A stretch of 64,000 nucleotides of DNA from assembly GCA_035233585.1 (NCBI GenBank), contig CP141157.1, positions 34,412,001 to 34,476,000 of the forward strand, read 5' to 3'. Under the pieces are notes generated by a model. It ran no database searches and was not told where the DNA came from. It worked only from the letters and a program-made list of their open reading frames with translations. Shown piece by piece: positions 11,781-24,920 of the stretch. This DNA is from Antiaris toxicaria (Eukaryota > Streptophyta > Magnoliopsida > Rosales > Moraceae). The position numbers and the translations under genes were made by a program. The first letter of the stretch is position 1, and each line of letters opens with the position of its first letter.

Positions 11781-11960
11781 CTCTCAGTCCTTTTTTCCTT
11801 TAGTACCCTTAATTATCTCTGGTAGCTTTCCGTTTCCACATCCTTCACTTTTTTAAGCTACATTTTCTAAAGCTGACGTCTTGTTCTGAAGTTCTAAATA
11901 GATAAAAATTTTTTTCTGGTGTTGTCCTGTTTTGTGGGCATTTTGCAGATCACAACGCAA

Positions 11961-12140
11961 ATGGATAACAAATTTTTGCCACATTTGGTTTGTGGGATTC
12001 TTGCTGTTTTGAGTAGTGTTTGTGTGGTGAGAGCAGATGACCCGTATTTGTACTACACTTGGACTGTCACCTACGGGACTCGTTCTCCACTTGGTGTTCC
12101 TCAACAGGTTTGTTTTACTTAGAATACTCTATATTTTGTC

Positions 12141-12172
<32 letters not shown>

Positions 12173-14749
12173 ATGTGTGTGTTTCTAGGGGATTTCTCAA
12201 GATTTGCTGCGTCTGTTTTCTCAGGTTATCCTTATCAATGGCCAGTTTCCTGGTCCGAGTCTTGAAGTTGTGACCAACAACAATATAATCCTTAACCTCG
12301 TTAACAAGCTCGACCAGCCATTTCTCTTAACCTGGTAAGTCAGATCTGTGCAAGAATTTGGTACGTTCCTCTGTTTCTTGGCTTGGATTTCTCATTTCCG
12401 CTTGTTTTATGACAGTGTCAAACGTCTGTTTTCCTTGTTTTTGTCTATGTCATAACTTGGTTGATAAATGTAACTAACAACTGAACTCTTAGCCCCCGTA
12501 TGGATCATAGGTTAAACGGAGATCCAAACAGGCTATTTGTCGTAGGATAGGCTTTCACATTGGCCTGTTGGCATTGCTTTCTGGAAGTTGTTGTTTGCTT
12601 TTTGGTTCAAAAGCTGCTTCTGCTTTTGATTGTTTGAAGTTTTGATTGAGGCATTCATGAGAATGAAGTAAAATACTTTTGTTTTTTTTGGTTCTGGGTA
12701 ATAGGAATGGGATTAAGCAGAGGAAGAACTCGTGGCAAGACGGAGTTTTGGGAACCAACTGCCCCATCCCACCAAACTCAAACTACACCTACAAGTTCCA
12801 AGCCAAGGATCAAATAGGTACCTTCACATATTTCCCATCAACTCTATTCCACAAAGCTGCTGGAGGGTTTGGAGCCTTGAACGTCTACAAGAGAGCTCCA
12901 ATTCCGCTACCTTACCCATTACCAGATGGAGATTTCTCTTTGCTTGTTGGTGATTGGTACAAGACCAACCACAAGGTATTTAACATTTCACTTTATCTAG
13001 ATTCTTGTCATATATCTAATGACACTTTTTTTAGTTCTATTTTTTACTGTTGAAAATTGTGTTAATGTCTGATAATCACTACTATATATATGTATGTATA
13101 TGTAGGTATTACAAGGGTCTTTGGACTCGGGAAAATCTCTGCCTTTTCCTGATGGTATCCTCATAAATGGCCAGGCTACAACCACCTTCACTGGTGATCA
13201 AGGTAATCCCTGGGCAGTCCCTACGGTTTTCATTTTTTCTTTCTTTCTTTTATTCGAAAGGAAAATGAGAATGCTCAAACAAATGTTTTCCCTTTTTTAT
13301 TTTTTATTTTTTGTAACGTTCTTTCAGGCAAGACATACAGGTTGAGGGTCTCAAACGTGGGCTTGTCAACTTCATTCAACTTTAGGATTCAGGGCCACGT
13401 GATGAAGTTAGTCGAAGTCGAAGGATCGCATACTATTCAGAACACATACGACTCGCTTGATGTACATGTTGGACAATCTGTAGCCGTCTTGGTGACCTTA
13501 AATCAGGCTCCAAAAGACTACTACATTGTAGCTTCCACTAGATTTAGCAGGCGTGTTCTTACAGCCACTGCGCATCTGCATTACTCGAATTCTCACACCC
13601 CAGCTTCTGGAACCGCACCTCCTGCTCCTCGCCTCGGATATCACTGGTCTATGTTACAAGCCAGAACCTACAAGTACGTATTATATCAATAAGCCTTTAA
13701 CTTTTTGGCGCGTTTAGTGATTCATAATCGAATTACCTTGGAAAGGCCGAGGGAAATGCATTGTATAAGAATGGAATGAAGAATTCGGTGTTGAAATCAA
13801 TTTAACTTCCTTTATAGTGATCATTACATTTAAACATACGAATTAAGAAAACTCAATTACTAAAAAGTTATTGCACATGAACTTATTGATTGTGTTTCTT
13901 GAACAGGTGGAATTTGACAGCAAATGCTGCCAGGCCAAACCCTCAGGGATCGTACCATTACGGAACGGTACCGGTGACAAAGACAATCATATTGGCCAAC
14001 ACGCCTGCCTGGATAAACGGAAAGCAGCGTTACGCGGTTAACAGGGTGTCCTACGTCAACCCTGACACCCCTCTAAAGCTTGCGGATTACTTCAAAATCC
14101 CGGGAGTCTTCAGTGAGAGTGCCATCCAAATACAACCCTCTGATGGCCCTGCATTTGTTGGTACCTCTGTCATTCCCACCTCGCTCCACGACTTCATCGA
14201 GGTCGTCTTCCAAAACACCGAGAACACCTTGCAGTCTTGGCATCTTGATGGCTATGACTTTTGGGTTGTTGGGTAAGCACCTTAAGTCACCAAATACAAT
14301 TCGTTTTTATTTGTGTCAATACTTATTTTTTCGATGAATGCAGTTATGGATCTGGACAATGGACACAAGCAAAGAGAAAGACCTACAATCTAGTGGATGC
14401 TCTTACAAGACACACTGCCCAGGTAATAGCGTGACACAGATTCTTATATAATCTGACGGTTTAAAACTGCACAGTTTTCTTTTAAGCTTATGTTTTACCA
14501 TTTTCTTAATTGGAGCTAATTTTGATTTGCCTTTTCTTTTGGAAGGTGTACCCGAAATCATGGACCGCGATCCTGGTGTCACTGGACAACCAAGGGATGT
14601 GGAATTTAAGGTCAGCAATATGGGAAAGACAATATTTGGGACAGCAAATCTATCTTAAGGTGTGGACCTCAGTCCACAGCCTTGCCAATGAATATGATAT
14701 TCCTTCCAATGTTTTGCTCTGCGGCAAAGCTGTAAGAAGACACCCTTAA
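11961..14749 (+). CDS. SKU5-similar / L-ascorbate oxidase homologue (multicopper-oxidase-like), first tandem copy
   Basis: Eight exons, all GT-AG: 11961-12107, 12225-12334, 12705-12975, 13106-13202, 13328-13673, 13907-14272, 14344-14422, 14546-14749. They join in frame to 539 aa, the usual size for this family. Residues 1-25 form a signal peptide (ending VCVVRA), then DDPYLYYTWTVTYGT starts the first cupredoxin domain. The second domain contains the SFNFRIQGHVMKLVEVEGSH block; the third runs from about residue 400 to the end. Copper sites are missing: KQRKNSWQDGVLGTNCPI instead of the HGI/TPW region, WHLDGYDFWVVG instead of HxHG, and GMWNLRSAIW (about 489-498) instead of HCHI. I infer a secreted, non-catalytic protein like pollen NTP303/Bp10 and SKS11-14, acting at the plasma membrane or wall. 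The CGKAVRRHP end shows no GPI-anchor signal. The start is the first ATG before the signal peptide. Confidence 0.94.
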
Positions 14750-15580
14750 TTTGGATGCTTTTTATTGTTCGAGTTATGTTTTTTTTTTTTTTTTTTCAAA
14801 GTCATGAGAGTTTGACTGCTAAGAGAGGAGGGGAAAAAGGAAGAAGAAGAAGAAACAAAGAAAGGAAGAAAGATTCGTGTTTAGAAGTTTGGCTTATTTA
14901 TCTGTAATACCTGCCAAGCGTTTAGATTTATTTAACAATTCCTTACGTTCTTTATTATATGATTCGTGTATAAAATCAGATTTAATATTTGTGCTTGACC
15001 AAAAAAAAAAAAAAGATTTGTTTATTATTGTCAATTTAAGCCAGACAGAAAAAAATAGAGCTTTCATGTCGTTTGATGTTTATCATAGCTGATATAGACA
15101 GGTGTGGGAACTTTAGTGTTGTATTAAATTCAATTTGCAAATGTGAAAGGTCAATTTGATTTGTTGCCTCTTGTTCCACCAAAAAATTTTGAGAGAAGAT
15201 TTGTTGATTGTTTATTAAACTTTTTTAATTTCATTTTTTTAAATTTTAATGGCACTTTTAGTCTTTCTATATTTCCTAATTCTGTAACTATAAAATGATG
15301 ATAGTTTTAAGTGAAGTTGAAAGAGCAAGTAGCAAACATTGAAAAAGTTTGAACTTAGAAGAAATGACTAATTGGTGACATGTCGTTTGAAACGACAGGG
15401 AAAAAGAAAAGAATGAAAACGAAATGTCGTTTTTCATTTGTGGAAACGGCAAATTTTAACATGAAATGATAACGTCGTTTATCTTTGAAGGACGAAAACC
15501 TGAAATTATACTCTATTATTTATTTATTTTCTCATGTTAACAGAATTACGTAGGGAAAGATTTAGTGTTTGTTTAGCTGT
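14750..15580. other. 3' flank of the first SKS-like gene
   Basis: Probable 3' UTR and terminator with poly-T (14780-14798), a GAAGAA-rich purine tract (14820-14875) and poly-A (15001-15014). No further gene. Confidence 0.45.
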
Positions 15581-18500
15581 CTCATTTAGCTTAAATCAAG
15601 TTAAAAATAAGCACTTGGATTAAGCATGAAATTAGCTTGATAAGCTCTACTTTAACAACTTTTTATCTTTATTTTTACCATTTTAATACAATTATTAATA
15701 CAAGTTTAAACTAAACTTATTCATACCAAATGCCTAACTTTAGTCCTAAATTATCTTATTCTAAGCTAAGCCGGTCTCCCAAATGAATGCTTAATGAAAC
15801 CTTACGTGATAGTATATCCTAAAAATTTGATATGTTATAGAAGTTAGAACCATCAAACAATTTGACGAGATATTATGCAATAGACTACTAACCTTTATGA
15901 GAAAGACATAAAAAAGATGAAACGACATAGTTATGCTCACAAGAGGAAGTCGCAAACTTCTATCTCTAATGAGAAACAATTCATTGTCTATTATTTGAAA
16001 GACAGGCAAATTTTTTGTTTTTAAATTAAGATAACAGGAAAAAACGACATGTAGTTTGTAATTTGACACCAATTGTTTCTTCTCATTGAATGGCTGTAGA
16101 CTTTAAGGAATCACTTTATAGCACAACAAAGCTGAGGTACAACGGACTTTAAACTACAAGCAACATTGGTTTAGTATTTTAATGACACGTAATCAAAAAC
16201 CCGTCCTCAATATGGATTGTAGGCTGCAACTTACTTATATTAAACCAGATCACTATTAATCACCGATTAGCCATAAAAGGTGGATTCGTTCTCGGGCCTT
16301 ATACTTGCCACCAGTCACATTACGGCCATGCTTGAAGTGTAAATCCTCTACTAGGTTCAAGTAAATGTAGGGATATTTAATGGCTATTTTTATTTTAAAA
16401 TTAAGCTAAATTGCAAGTATTTTATCGTCCCTACATCATTTCATTCAATTATCCCTAATTAAGGTAAAATATTTGAGGAATTAACAACTCAAAAAGGATG
16501 TTTTTATAATTATAAAAGTTTAAGCAATTGTATTTCACTTGAATTTAGGAAGGGTACTTCTATTAGTACACCTTTTTAACTCTTCACACCCCCTCCTAAA
16601 CACACACCCCTATTAAATTTAAAATGATTAAATTTATTTATAACACACTCTATGAATTCCAAAATTATCCCTAATAATTTTTATTAAACAAAAAAATACT
16701 CCATCACTTTAAATTTCTTTTCACACCTACTTTTTTCTATTATTACCTCCGAATATCTATATAAAAAAAAAAAAAAACTCTATTTGAATACATTCAAATT
16801 AGAGGTGAACTTTGTAAACCATGGGCAACATGTTGTTTCTTTGAACGATAACTAACATTTAGTTTTAAAAAATGTGGGCAAAAAACAACATGTCATTTTT
16901 GATTGCGGATATGAAACTTTACATCAAATGTCTCTGTCTTTTCAGCCAAAAAAAAAAAAAAAAAGGCTCTTTGTCACTCAAACGACTACACCCCGATTTA
17001 ACTGAAAAGACATGAAACTTCAAAATACAACGACATGTCGTTTTGAGATATTCAAATTAGTTTACCTATGTAACAGAAAAGTTGTTAATATTTGACAATT
17101 AGATATCTCTAGCGTGGGCCCTTAATTACTTAAACCCCTTTTTTTCTCCTTTATTTTTTTAACTGAAATTTCATTCGTTTTTTGCATCTTGATCAATCAA
17201 AATTTCATTTTGAAATTTCATTCAAAATGAACTACTACTTACTGTAAGATTAATAGAACTTAACTAAAATCCTCTTCCAATACTAGAATTAAAAAAGAAA
17301 TGATGAGGAAATTAAGAATGAAAAAATAACAAAAGGCATACACACACACACACCCTATATATGTATATGTATCGAACTAACCTTGTAAGTCAACATCAAT
17401 GGTTTCAAACCGCTGTCACCTTAGAACACACCAAATAGCGAGATTACCAAGTACCAACACAGAAATCCATATGATTATATGAGAATGTTAAGTGATATAA
17501 TTAGTTTCTTGGTTCGGCATGCAAGCCCTCTCTATCGTTTCTACATGCACTAGTATTAGAATAATGAATGTTGACGAAGCCATAGAAAATCAAGAATAGA
17601 AAAAGTTGCTATTTTGAATATTTTAGGTTTAGCTTAATAAGTCCACATGTCACGCGATGAGAATTTAATATCACGTGTACTTTTGTCTCGGATTTAGTTT
17701 CACATAGCATTTGCACATTTTTTTTTCTACTCCCAACAAATGGAAAAAGAAAAGAACCCGAAAGAAGATTGAGATCTTGTGTTCCCTATATGAGATCTAT
17801 TCTTGGGATGCATGGTAAAATTCTACACTACCCAGTTGACTTGCCCATAAATATAGCTCATATACATGGTGACTTTAATTATATAGATTAAGGTAAGAAC
17901 TACACAGGGTTGTCCTTGAATTCTTTATTTATTTTTTAATGTATAGCCAAAGAGAATATCCTCGTATGCTTCTACTAGCCGAAGATATATGGTACTTATA
18001 TTTATTAGTTCATATTAAATATATATTATGCCTTGCAATTGTACTTTTGCCAAATATAGTGGATTATAATCAGTCTGCTAAACTTGTGAGTACCATTTAT
18101 CCAAAGTGTAGTGCTTAGTCCATGCAGTTGAGGAGAAATTTAAGAAAAATAAAGCAGGAAATGCACTAGAAGAATGACTACATCATCCGATCGAAACAAC
18201 GTTTCAATGATGTATACAATTGTCTTGATCTCAAGTACATCATATGATGTTAATTGTAAGTAGAGAAAATTTAGAAAAAGGCTTTAATTATAGTGATGTT
18301 TATTAAAAGGGTTCAACAACAAAAGAGTTTTACCTCTAATATGATACGATCACGATTAATCAATGATCAGTTTCTGAACCAAGTGACAATACTAATTTTA
18401 TCTCTTCCCTTTTCTCATGGATGCGAGTATAACATAGTAACTGTTTGAGAGATTGTAATATTACTTCAGAAGTTGAAAAGCTGAAAAGTCCCATGTTGGA

Positions 18501-20220
18501 AAGACCGAAGCTAACAAAATAGTGATTAAATTGATCGATAATACAAATTAGATTTTTTTTTTTCGGTTTGCATTTTCGGTTGACCGGTTGTAGATAGGTG
18601 TTAACCTTCGGTCAATCAGTTCCTGAAAGCACGGACACTCTACGCATTCATGACGACTAATGGAACACACAGCTAGTTGATCGGTATTGTTCAAACTATC
18701 TAAATCATTGATCGGATCATTTACGATTAAATGTTAATCAACTAATGTGTTTGTTGTAACAACGAAGAAAAATAAATAACATGAATAGTACTAATTGGGA
18801 GGTGAAAGTGGAGAATTCAGATACGTTTATCGTTACTCATCTTTACAAAAAAATACTTTTTTTTTTTGGCTAAAAATGAACTTCGAATAGATATTTATTT
18901 TTATCTTTGTAATGGAAATACAACATAAAGTACTACTTATTAAATTTATGGATTTATTGCATTTTAGATATATTATCTATCATAAGTACCCATTAGCAAA
19001 TTTTTACATTGAAGATAAATAACACTTTAAAAAGCGCATTTCTTTCGTCTCAAACCCTTAATTTTTTTTTTGTCTTGTTTTCTCTGCAACTAAAGAGTTT
19101 CCCCACCTAAAATTCTTCAATAATAACTTTGTGACATCTCTTATGCTCATTCGCAAGCCTACAAGCCAAACTTGATCAAACAACTCACTAATTATTATAG
19201 CCTAATCGTTATTCCATCAGACAATATGATCTCTCTCATGCACTCTCATACACCGTCAAGGGCCAGTCAATTAAGCTCGCTGAAAGCCCAAAAATGGCAA
19301 ATTGAAGACGATCAAGCAAAAGACAAAGACGCGGGTTACACATAGAAACCACAAAACTAAATTAATAAGAAAATATATATATGAATATAATATAAATATA
19401 AATATGTAATAATCAAGTAAAACTAACATAGTGCCCTTGCATTGTCGTCGGTCTTTGCTCGCGAGCTTTCACCATGTGAGCTAGAGATCTGGGATATAGA
19501 AAGAATAAACCTTACTTTTCAACTCCTAAATTAATTAGAACTCATTAGATATAATTAAATTATCTGTATTTAGATAGAAAAATGAAAGTTTAATCAATTG
19601 GGCAATTAATAACGGATCCACTCTAGACTGCGATGCTATCGCTTTCTTTATATCTCTCTGTATATCTTCCCGCCAACCCCCACCCCCACCCCACCGACAC
19701 TTCCTATAGTACCACATATTTAAAGTAAGTTTTACATGCACTTGTATTCCTTTTAAATTTTTTTTTTTGTTCAAAGGAACAAAATAAAAAGATCATCCGT
19801 TTTAGACTCGTATGGAGCTCAATGGGAATCTATGTGTATAAGATTGACGAGGATTAAAATAGTAAAATTTGAAAAAAAAATAGTAAAATTGAGAAAAAAA
19901 AAAGAAAATACAATCCATGAGGTGGATTGGAATCCATGTACAATTAAATAGGGGTAACATGGGAGATCTTCAGTTTTCACTTGTTTACTTCACTTGTTAA
20001 CACAAGAATTAGTATAACAAATTATTTTTTTAAAATCTAATTAAATTACGGATTTAGATCAAAATATTCAATTTTAATATTTCAAATAATGTCTGAAATA
20101 TAAAAAAATCAGTTATAAAATATTTCAAATTTTGAGACATCATAATATTATTAGTTATATATACCATTTGACACATAAAAATTAGAAAGAAAATTTGAGT
20201 CCTTAATTACCACTATTAGG
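15581..20220. other. 4.6-kb intergenic region between the tandem SKS-like genes
   Basis: No supported coding gene. Several short copies of a CGTCGTTT/AAACGACA motif occur (for example 15380-15396, 15423-15430, 15473-15480, and the palindrome-like ACGACATGTCGTTT at 17030-17043). Also present are CA-rich sequence at 17340-17352, poly-A at 16763-16776 and 16948-16964, and a CGGTTGACCGGTT block near 18575-18590. Much of it looks like decayed repeats that I cannot classify. Confidence 0.4.
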
Positions 20221-20380
20221 GAGTGAAAATGTACAGCAAGTAGTTTTTAGCATGAAGTGCGCCGCAAATGAGCAAATTTTGGGGTTCCTCGGAATTCGTG
20301 AATGTGTGTCAGCCAAGCTGGCATAGTCGTCAGAGTGATCATATGGGTATTTATTAGCTTTAAGTCCATGGATTGAATTG

Positions 20381-20530
20381 TGTTTTATATAAGGCCATGG
20401 TGTCCGTACGTACTCACCACTCAACCATTGCCACTTTTCCTTCACACACCAGCTAGTTCTAACTACGGTACTTCTCCTTTAGAAAGGAACTCCTTGTTCA
20501 TTTTGGGGGAGATTTCTCATCAGTTCGGGT
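20381..20530 (+). promoter_or_regulatory. Probable promoter and non-coding first exon of the second SKS-like gene
   Basis: TATA box TTATATAAGG at 20385-20394 is followed by a CT/AC-rich leader typical of a plant 5' UTR (CACCACTCAACCATTGCC...). A plausible splice donor, CGGGTATGATC, lies near 20528. The coding start is 1 kb further on at 21438, so a 5'-UTR intron ending at an AG just before it is the simplest reading. The exact acceptor is not certain. Confidence 0.45.
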
Positions 20531-21437
20531 ATGATCCTCTTTGTATTCCACTTTTCGTTTGTCATAAAATATCCATAATATCAAATATATATATTGTTAG
20601 TTGTTTCTAAGTTTAATTTGGCGATTTGTCTTGGGGCAGACTTCATTCTTTTCTAAAATATCTATAATTTTTAGATTTCGATTGATTTATAAGTCTGAGT
20701 TTAAATATTTTTGTTCAATTTTATCTTTTTTTTTTAAGATTTAATAAAAATTATAATTAAGTCAATCAATTTAAATATAAAAATTTCATTTAATTTCAGA
20801 TTCAATTCATAAATGGAACAAATTTCAAACTTGATAGGGTCAAACTCCTTAGTCATTCATGTGGTAAAACTATATCTGTATGCATGCCAATACTACGTAG
20901 GTAACTATATTTAGGAAGAACTTGTGCTTTACAAATTTATTCGCTTTTTATGAAAAAGCTTTTCCGCTCTGCAACCGTCTTACTCGGCAAGCAATATTGA
21001 GATATACTCCTAATGATGGGACTCAATCTCCACTGATGAGACCTCATCATTCTCTTTATACGGAAAAGCAAAGCTCCGTCTTTTTATGCTTCCTTAAAAT
21101 ATATATATATATATATTTATCAACAAGTTGATTTACGAATTAATTAGCACAATATAGAATCATGTCGTTTTAGCGCAATGTGTTTTATATAGCATGTAAA
21201 GAGGCTAGAACAAATCATAATTCGTATAAAATGACATTTTTAGTGCATGGCGTTATGACATTTTCATTGAGATATGTAGAATTATTTTATTGATAGATAT
21301 TTATAATGGCAATTTGGTGAACAAGTGAAGATACCTTTAGAACTAGTTGATTATTATTATTATTATTATTTTAACACAATGCGTTAATTTTGTGTAGATA
21401 TTTGAAGTTTGAAGAAATATATATAACACAAGATACA
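20531..21437 (+). other. Likely 5'-UTR intron of the second SKS-like gene
   Basis: AT-rich, no ORF of merit. Contains TA microsatellite (about 21100-21117) and ATT repeats (21350-21371). Candidate acceptors lie in TTGTGTAG or GAAG shortly before 21438. Confidence 0.35.
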
Positions 21438-24152
21438 ATGAGACAGGCCACTTTCCTTCATTTTTTCTTGGGAAAATTGGCCTCCTTGAGTGCTTTTTAT
21501 GCCAATGCAGAAGACCCATACAGATATTACACCTGGACAGTCACCTATGGCACCATTTCTCCCCTTGGAGTTCCCCAAAAGGTTATCTAGCTAGATGGCT
21601 ATAGTTTCACTTTATTAGTCAACACTTTCTCTTAATTAATATTATCTTAATTAATCAACCTATCCTCTTAACAAAATTTTCAGGGTATCCTTATTAATGG
21701 GAAATTTCCTGGCCCTACAATAGACTGTGTGACAAACGACAACATCATTGTAAATGTCATTAACAAGCTGGATGAGCCTTTCCTCATTACATGGTTATCC
21801 CTTTTTCTTGTAACAAATTTATTTTTGAGTTTACAACTATATATATCGGTTAGCTCCTAACTAGCCTAAATTTTATCTTTTTTTTTAACCTATTTTTTAT
21901 TTTGGGATAAAAGGAATGGAATCAAACAGAGAAAGACATCATGGCAAGATGGAGTGCTTGGAACAAATTGTCCAATCCCTCCAAACTCTAACTGGACATA
22001 CAGGTTCCAAACCAAAGATCAGATCGGAACCTACTCCTACTTCCCTTCTACACAAATGCACAGAGCCTCCGGCGGTTTTGGTGGTTTCAACGTCTACCAC
22101 AGGTCTGTCATTCCAGTCCCGTACCCTATTCCCGCTGAAGAATTCACCGTGCTCGTCGGTGATTGGTACAAAGCTGGCCACAAGGTTTGAAAATGCCCAA
22201 ATAATTCTATTTAGTTTTGTTAACATTTTGCTTTTATAAGTAGAATATTACAAATATTCTATCGTTAGAGACGAATGTAGAATTACCATACAACTTTAAA
22301 AGTGCACGCATCTCTAATTAGTACTCGCATATTATTCCTTAGGCATTACAAAAGAGATTGGATTCTGGCTATTCTCTTCCTCTCCCCGATGGTCTTCTCA
22401 TTAATGGACTTCCTCGCTATACCACTTTCACTGGACAACAAGGTATTTATATTAATTGAAAAAATAGTCAAAACAAAATAAAATTTATGAAAATGTATAT
22501 TCTTATATTTACTATGACTCTAATATCAGTTATTCTCTCTTGTCATTTGGTTGTAAATTAATCTATCAGGGAAAACCTACAAGTTCAGGATTTCGAATAT
22601 GGGAATGGCCACTTCCATCAATTTTAGGATTCAGGGCCACACAATGGTGCTAGTTGAAGTCGAAGGAGCTCATACAATTCAAGAAGTGTACGAGTCAATT
22701 GACGTTCATCCAGGACAATCAGTGGCTGTTTTGGTCACCTTCCGTAACCATGTCAAGGACTACTTCATCGTTGCTTCTACCCGTTTCACAAAGCCCGTCC
22801 TCACTGCTACTGCAATTCTTCGCTACGGCGGCTCTTCCACCAAAGCTCAGGGGCCATTGCCGATCGGTCCAACTCACCATCTTCATTGGTCGATGAAGCA
22901 AGCTAGGACAATAAGGTAGATCATGACATGTTACGGATAAATTTTGCACACATGGTGACAAAATCTAATTACCATAAAATAATTATCATGTTGTCTTAAT
23001 TAAGGTTTTTTTTTTTTTTTTCCATTTTATAAGAATTCTTTGTCCTTATTATTAGTTGTATTATTATTGTTATTGTTATTCAATATATTTAGACTATGAG
23101 CGAGCGGGATGATCATCCTAGTAGGTGGTAAGTTCGTTAGGATGTACTAATTATGCTTAATATAAATTGTTTTCTCTCCTAAGTCCATTTTTTAAAAAGT
23201 AATATTTCCATTGTATTGGTTCCATTTTTTATAATAGTCCTTGTAATTCATGCGAATTGGAACTAATATTGCCGAATAATGCTTTAAGGGAAAATTAAAA
23301 TTTTTTTTTTTAAATTTTGGGATTTTTGTGGCTTGCCAGATTGAACTTGACAGCGAATGCAGCCAGACCTAACCCACAGGGGTCATTCCATTATGGGACC
23401 ATTAAGATTATGAGGACTCTCATTTTTGCCAATTCACAACCAAAGATCGGTGGAAAGCTCCGATACGCCGTTAACAGGGTCTCCTATGTTGATCCAAGCA
23501 CCCCATTGAAGCTCGCTGAGTTTTACAAAATTCCTGGGGTTTTTAACCTTAACACCATCAAGGACACACCCACTCCAGGCCCTGCATTCCTCGGCACCTC
23601 CGTCGTTAACACCACTCTCCATGACTTTATCGAAATCGTCTTCCAAAACAACGAGAACGCCGTTCAATCTTGGCATTTGGACGGAAATAGTTTCTACGTT
23701 GTCGGGTAAGCACTTATTTCTTTAGCAAATTAAATCGAACGGTCCTTCTTATAATTTTCATAACGACACATATCCCAATTTGATTGACATGTGCAAGGGA
23801 TTTCACGTTGGCCGCTAGGCAACCAACGTAGAAATAACGAGCGCATTTCACGTTACTTGTCAAATATATTTTTTGAAATGTGTGTAAATCATACACAAAA
23901 CATACACACATCTTTAAGGATATTTATGCACACATAAATATACCTACTTACATACACATAAAATCAAATACTATGTATGGTCTTTTATTTATTTATTTTC
24001 TTCATATGTGTAGTAGTTTACTTTTAGGCATTTATAAATCATTGACAAAAAATTATTTTGCATTTTTCAGATATGGTCCTCGTCAATGGACACCAAATAT
24101 GAGGAAACGCTACAATTTAGTAGACGCTGTAACTAGACATACTGTTCCGGTA

Positions 24153-24189
<37 letters not shown>

Positions 24190-24663
24190 CTTTCCGTTAA
24201 TTATTATTATTAATTTATTCATAGAGTTTTGGACATTGATTACTCATTTTCTGTTAGTTCCAAAGAAAAAGGATTAATTAAAAAAAAAAAACCTTTATGT
24301 TCGATTTTAGTTTCCTCTTTCTTTTAATATATATCCCAACGTAACTAACTAGACTAGTACCACTAGTTGGCACTCGTTATTAACCAACTATATAGCACAA
24401 ATGTATGTGTATATTATTATTATTATTATTATTAACATTTGGAAAATATTGATAATGATTCACAGGTGTTTCCAAATTCGTGGAGTGTTGTTCTAGTGTC
24501 GTTGGACAACAAGGGGATGTGGAATTTGAGGTCGGCAATCTGGGCAAGGAGATATCTGGGGCAGCAACTGTATGTCAGAGTTTGGAACACTGAACACAGC
24601 CTGTTCACCGAAACTGACGTCCCTCCAAATGCTTTATATTGTGGCAAGGCTAAACGACAATAA
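21438..24663 (+). CDS. SKU5-similar / L-ascorbate oxidase homologue (multicopper-oxidase-like), second tandem copy
   Basis: Eight GT-AG exons: 21438-21581, 21684-21793, 21914-22184, 22343-22442, 22570-22915, 23340-23705, 24071-24149, 24466-24663, giving 537 aa. Exons 2, 3, 5, 6 and 7 have exactly the lengths of the first copy (110, 271, 346, 366, 79) and every phase matches, so the two arose by tandem duplication of one gene. A signal peptide (MRQATFLHFFLGKLASLSAF..ANA) precedes EDPYRYYTWTVTYGT. The same copper-ligand gaps are seen: QRKTSWQDGVLGTNC, WHLDGNSFYVVG, GMWNLRSAIW. The middle domain keeps FRIQGHTMVLVEVEGAH. I infer the same secreted, non-oxidase role as pollen-type SKS proteins. Introns 5-7 are longer than in copy 1 and intron 7 carries a (CA)n repeat. 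A poly(A) signal AATAAA lies at 24915-24920. Confidence 0.94.
24158..24183. repeat. (CA)n microsatellite in intron 7 of the second SKS-like gene
   Basis: About 13 CA units, directly after the splice donor of exon 7; length variation here could affect the local splice context. Confidence 0.93.
24412..24434. repeat. (ATT)n microsatellite
   Basis: A short ATT tract about 30 bp before the last splice acceptor of the second SKS-like gene. Confidence 0.9.
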
Positions 24664-24920
24664 ATTATGACGGAGATTATTTATGTATTAAGTTTTAATT
24701 ACTCCCAATATTATTTCCCTTTTGATTTCTTGTTTTTCTTTTTTTTTTTTCCCCACTTGGCTATAAGTTTCATTCAGTTACGAGGGTGTGACTGTCCAAA
24801 AATTGGGGGACAAAAAAGGTGACAGGTTTAGCTAGAAAGAGGGAGAGATTTGTAATACTTTTAGCTGCAGTTAGCATTAATGTGTAAGATTTTCTGCTAA
24901 TCACAAACACAGTCAATAAA

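Noticed and set aside
21939..22226. Antisense open frame across exon 3 of the second SKS-like gene
   Set aside because: A shadow of the conserved coding exon; no independent protein similarity.
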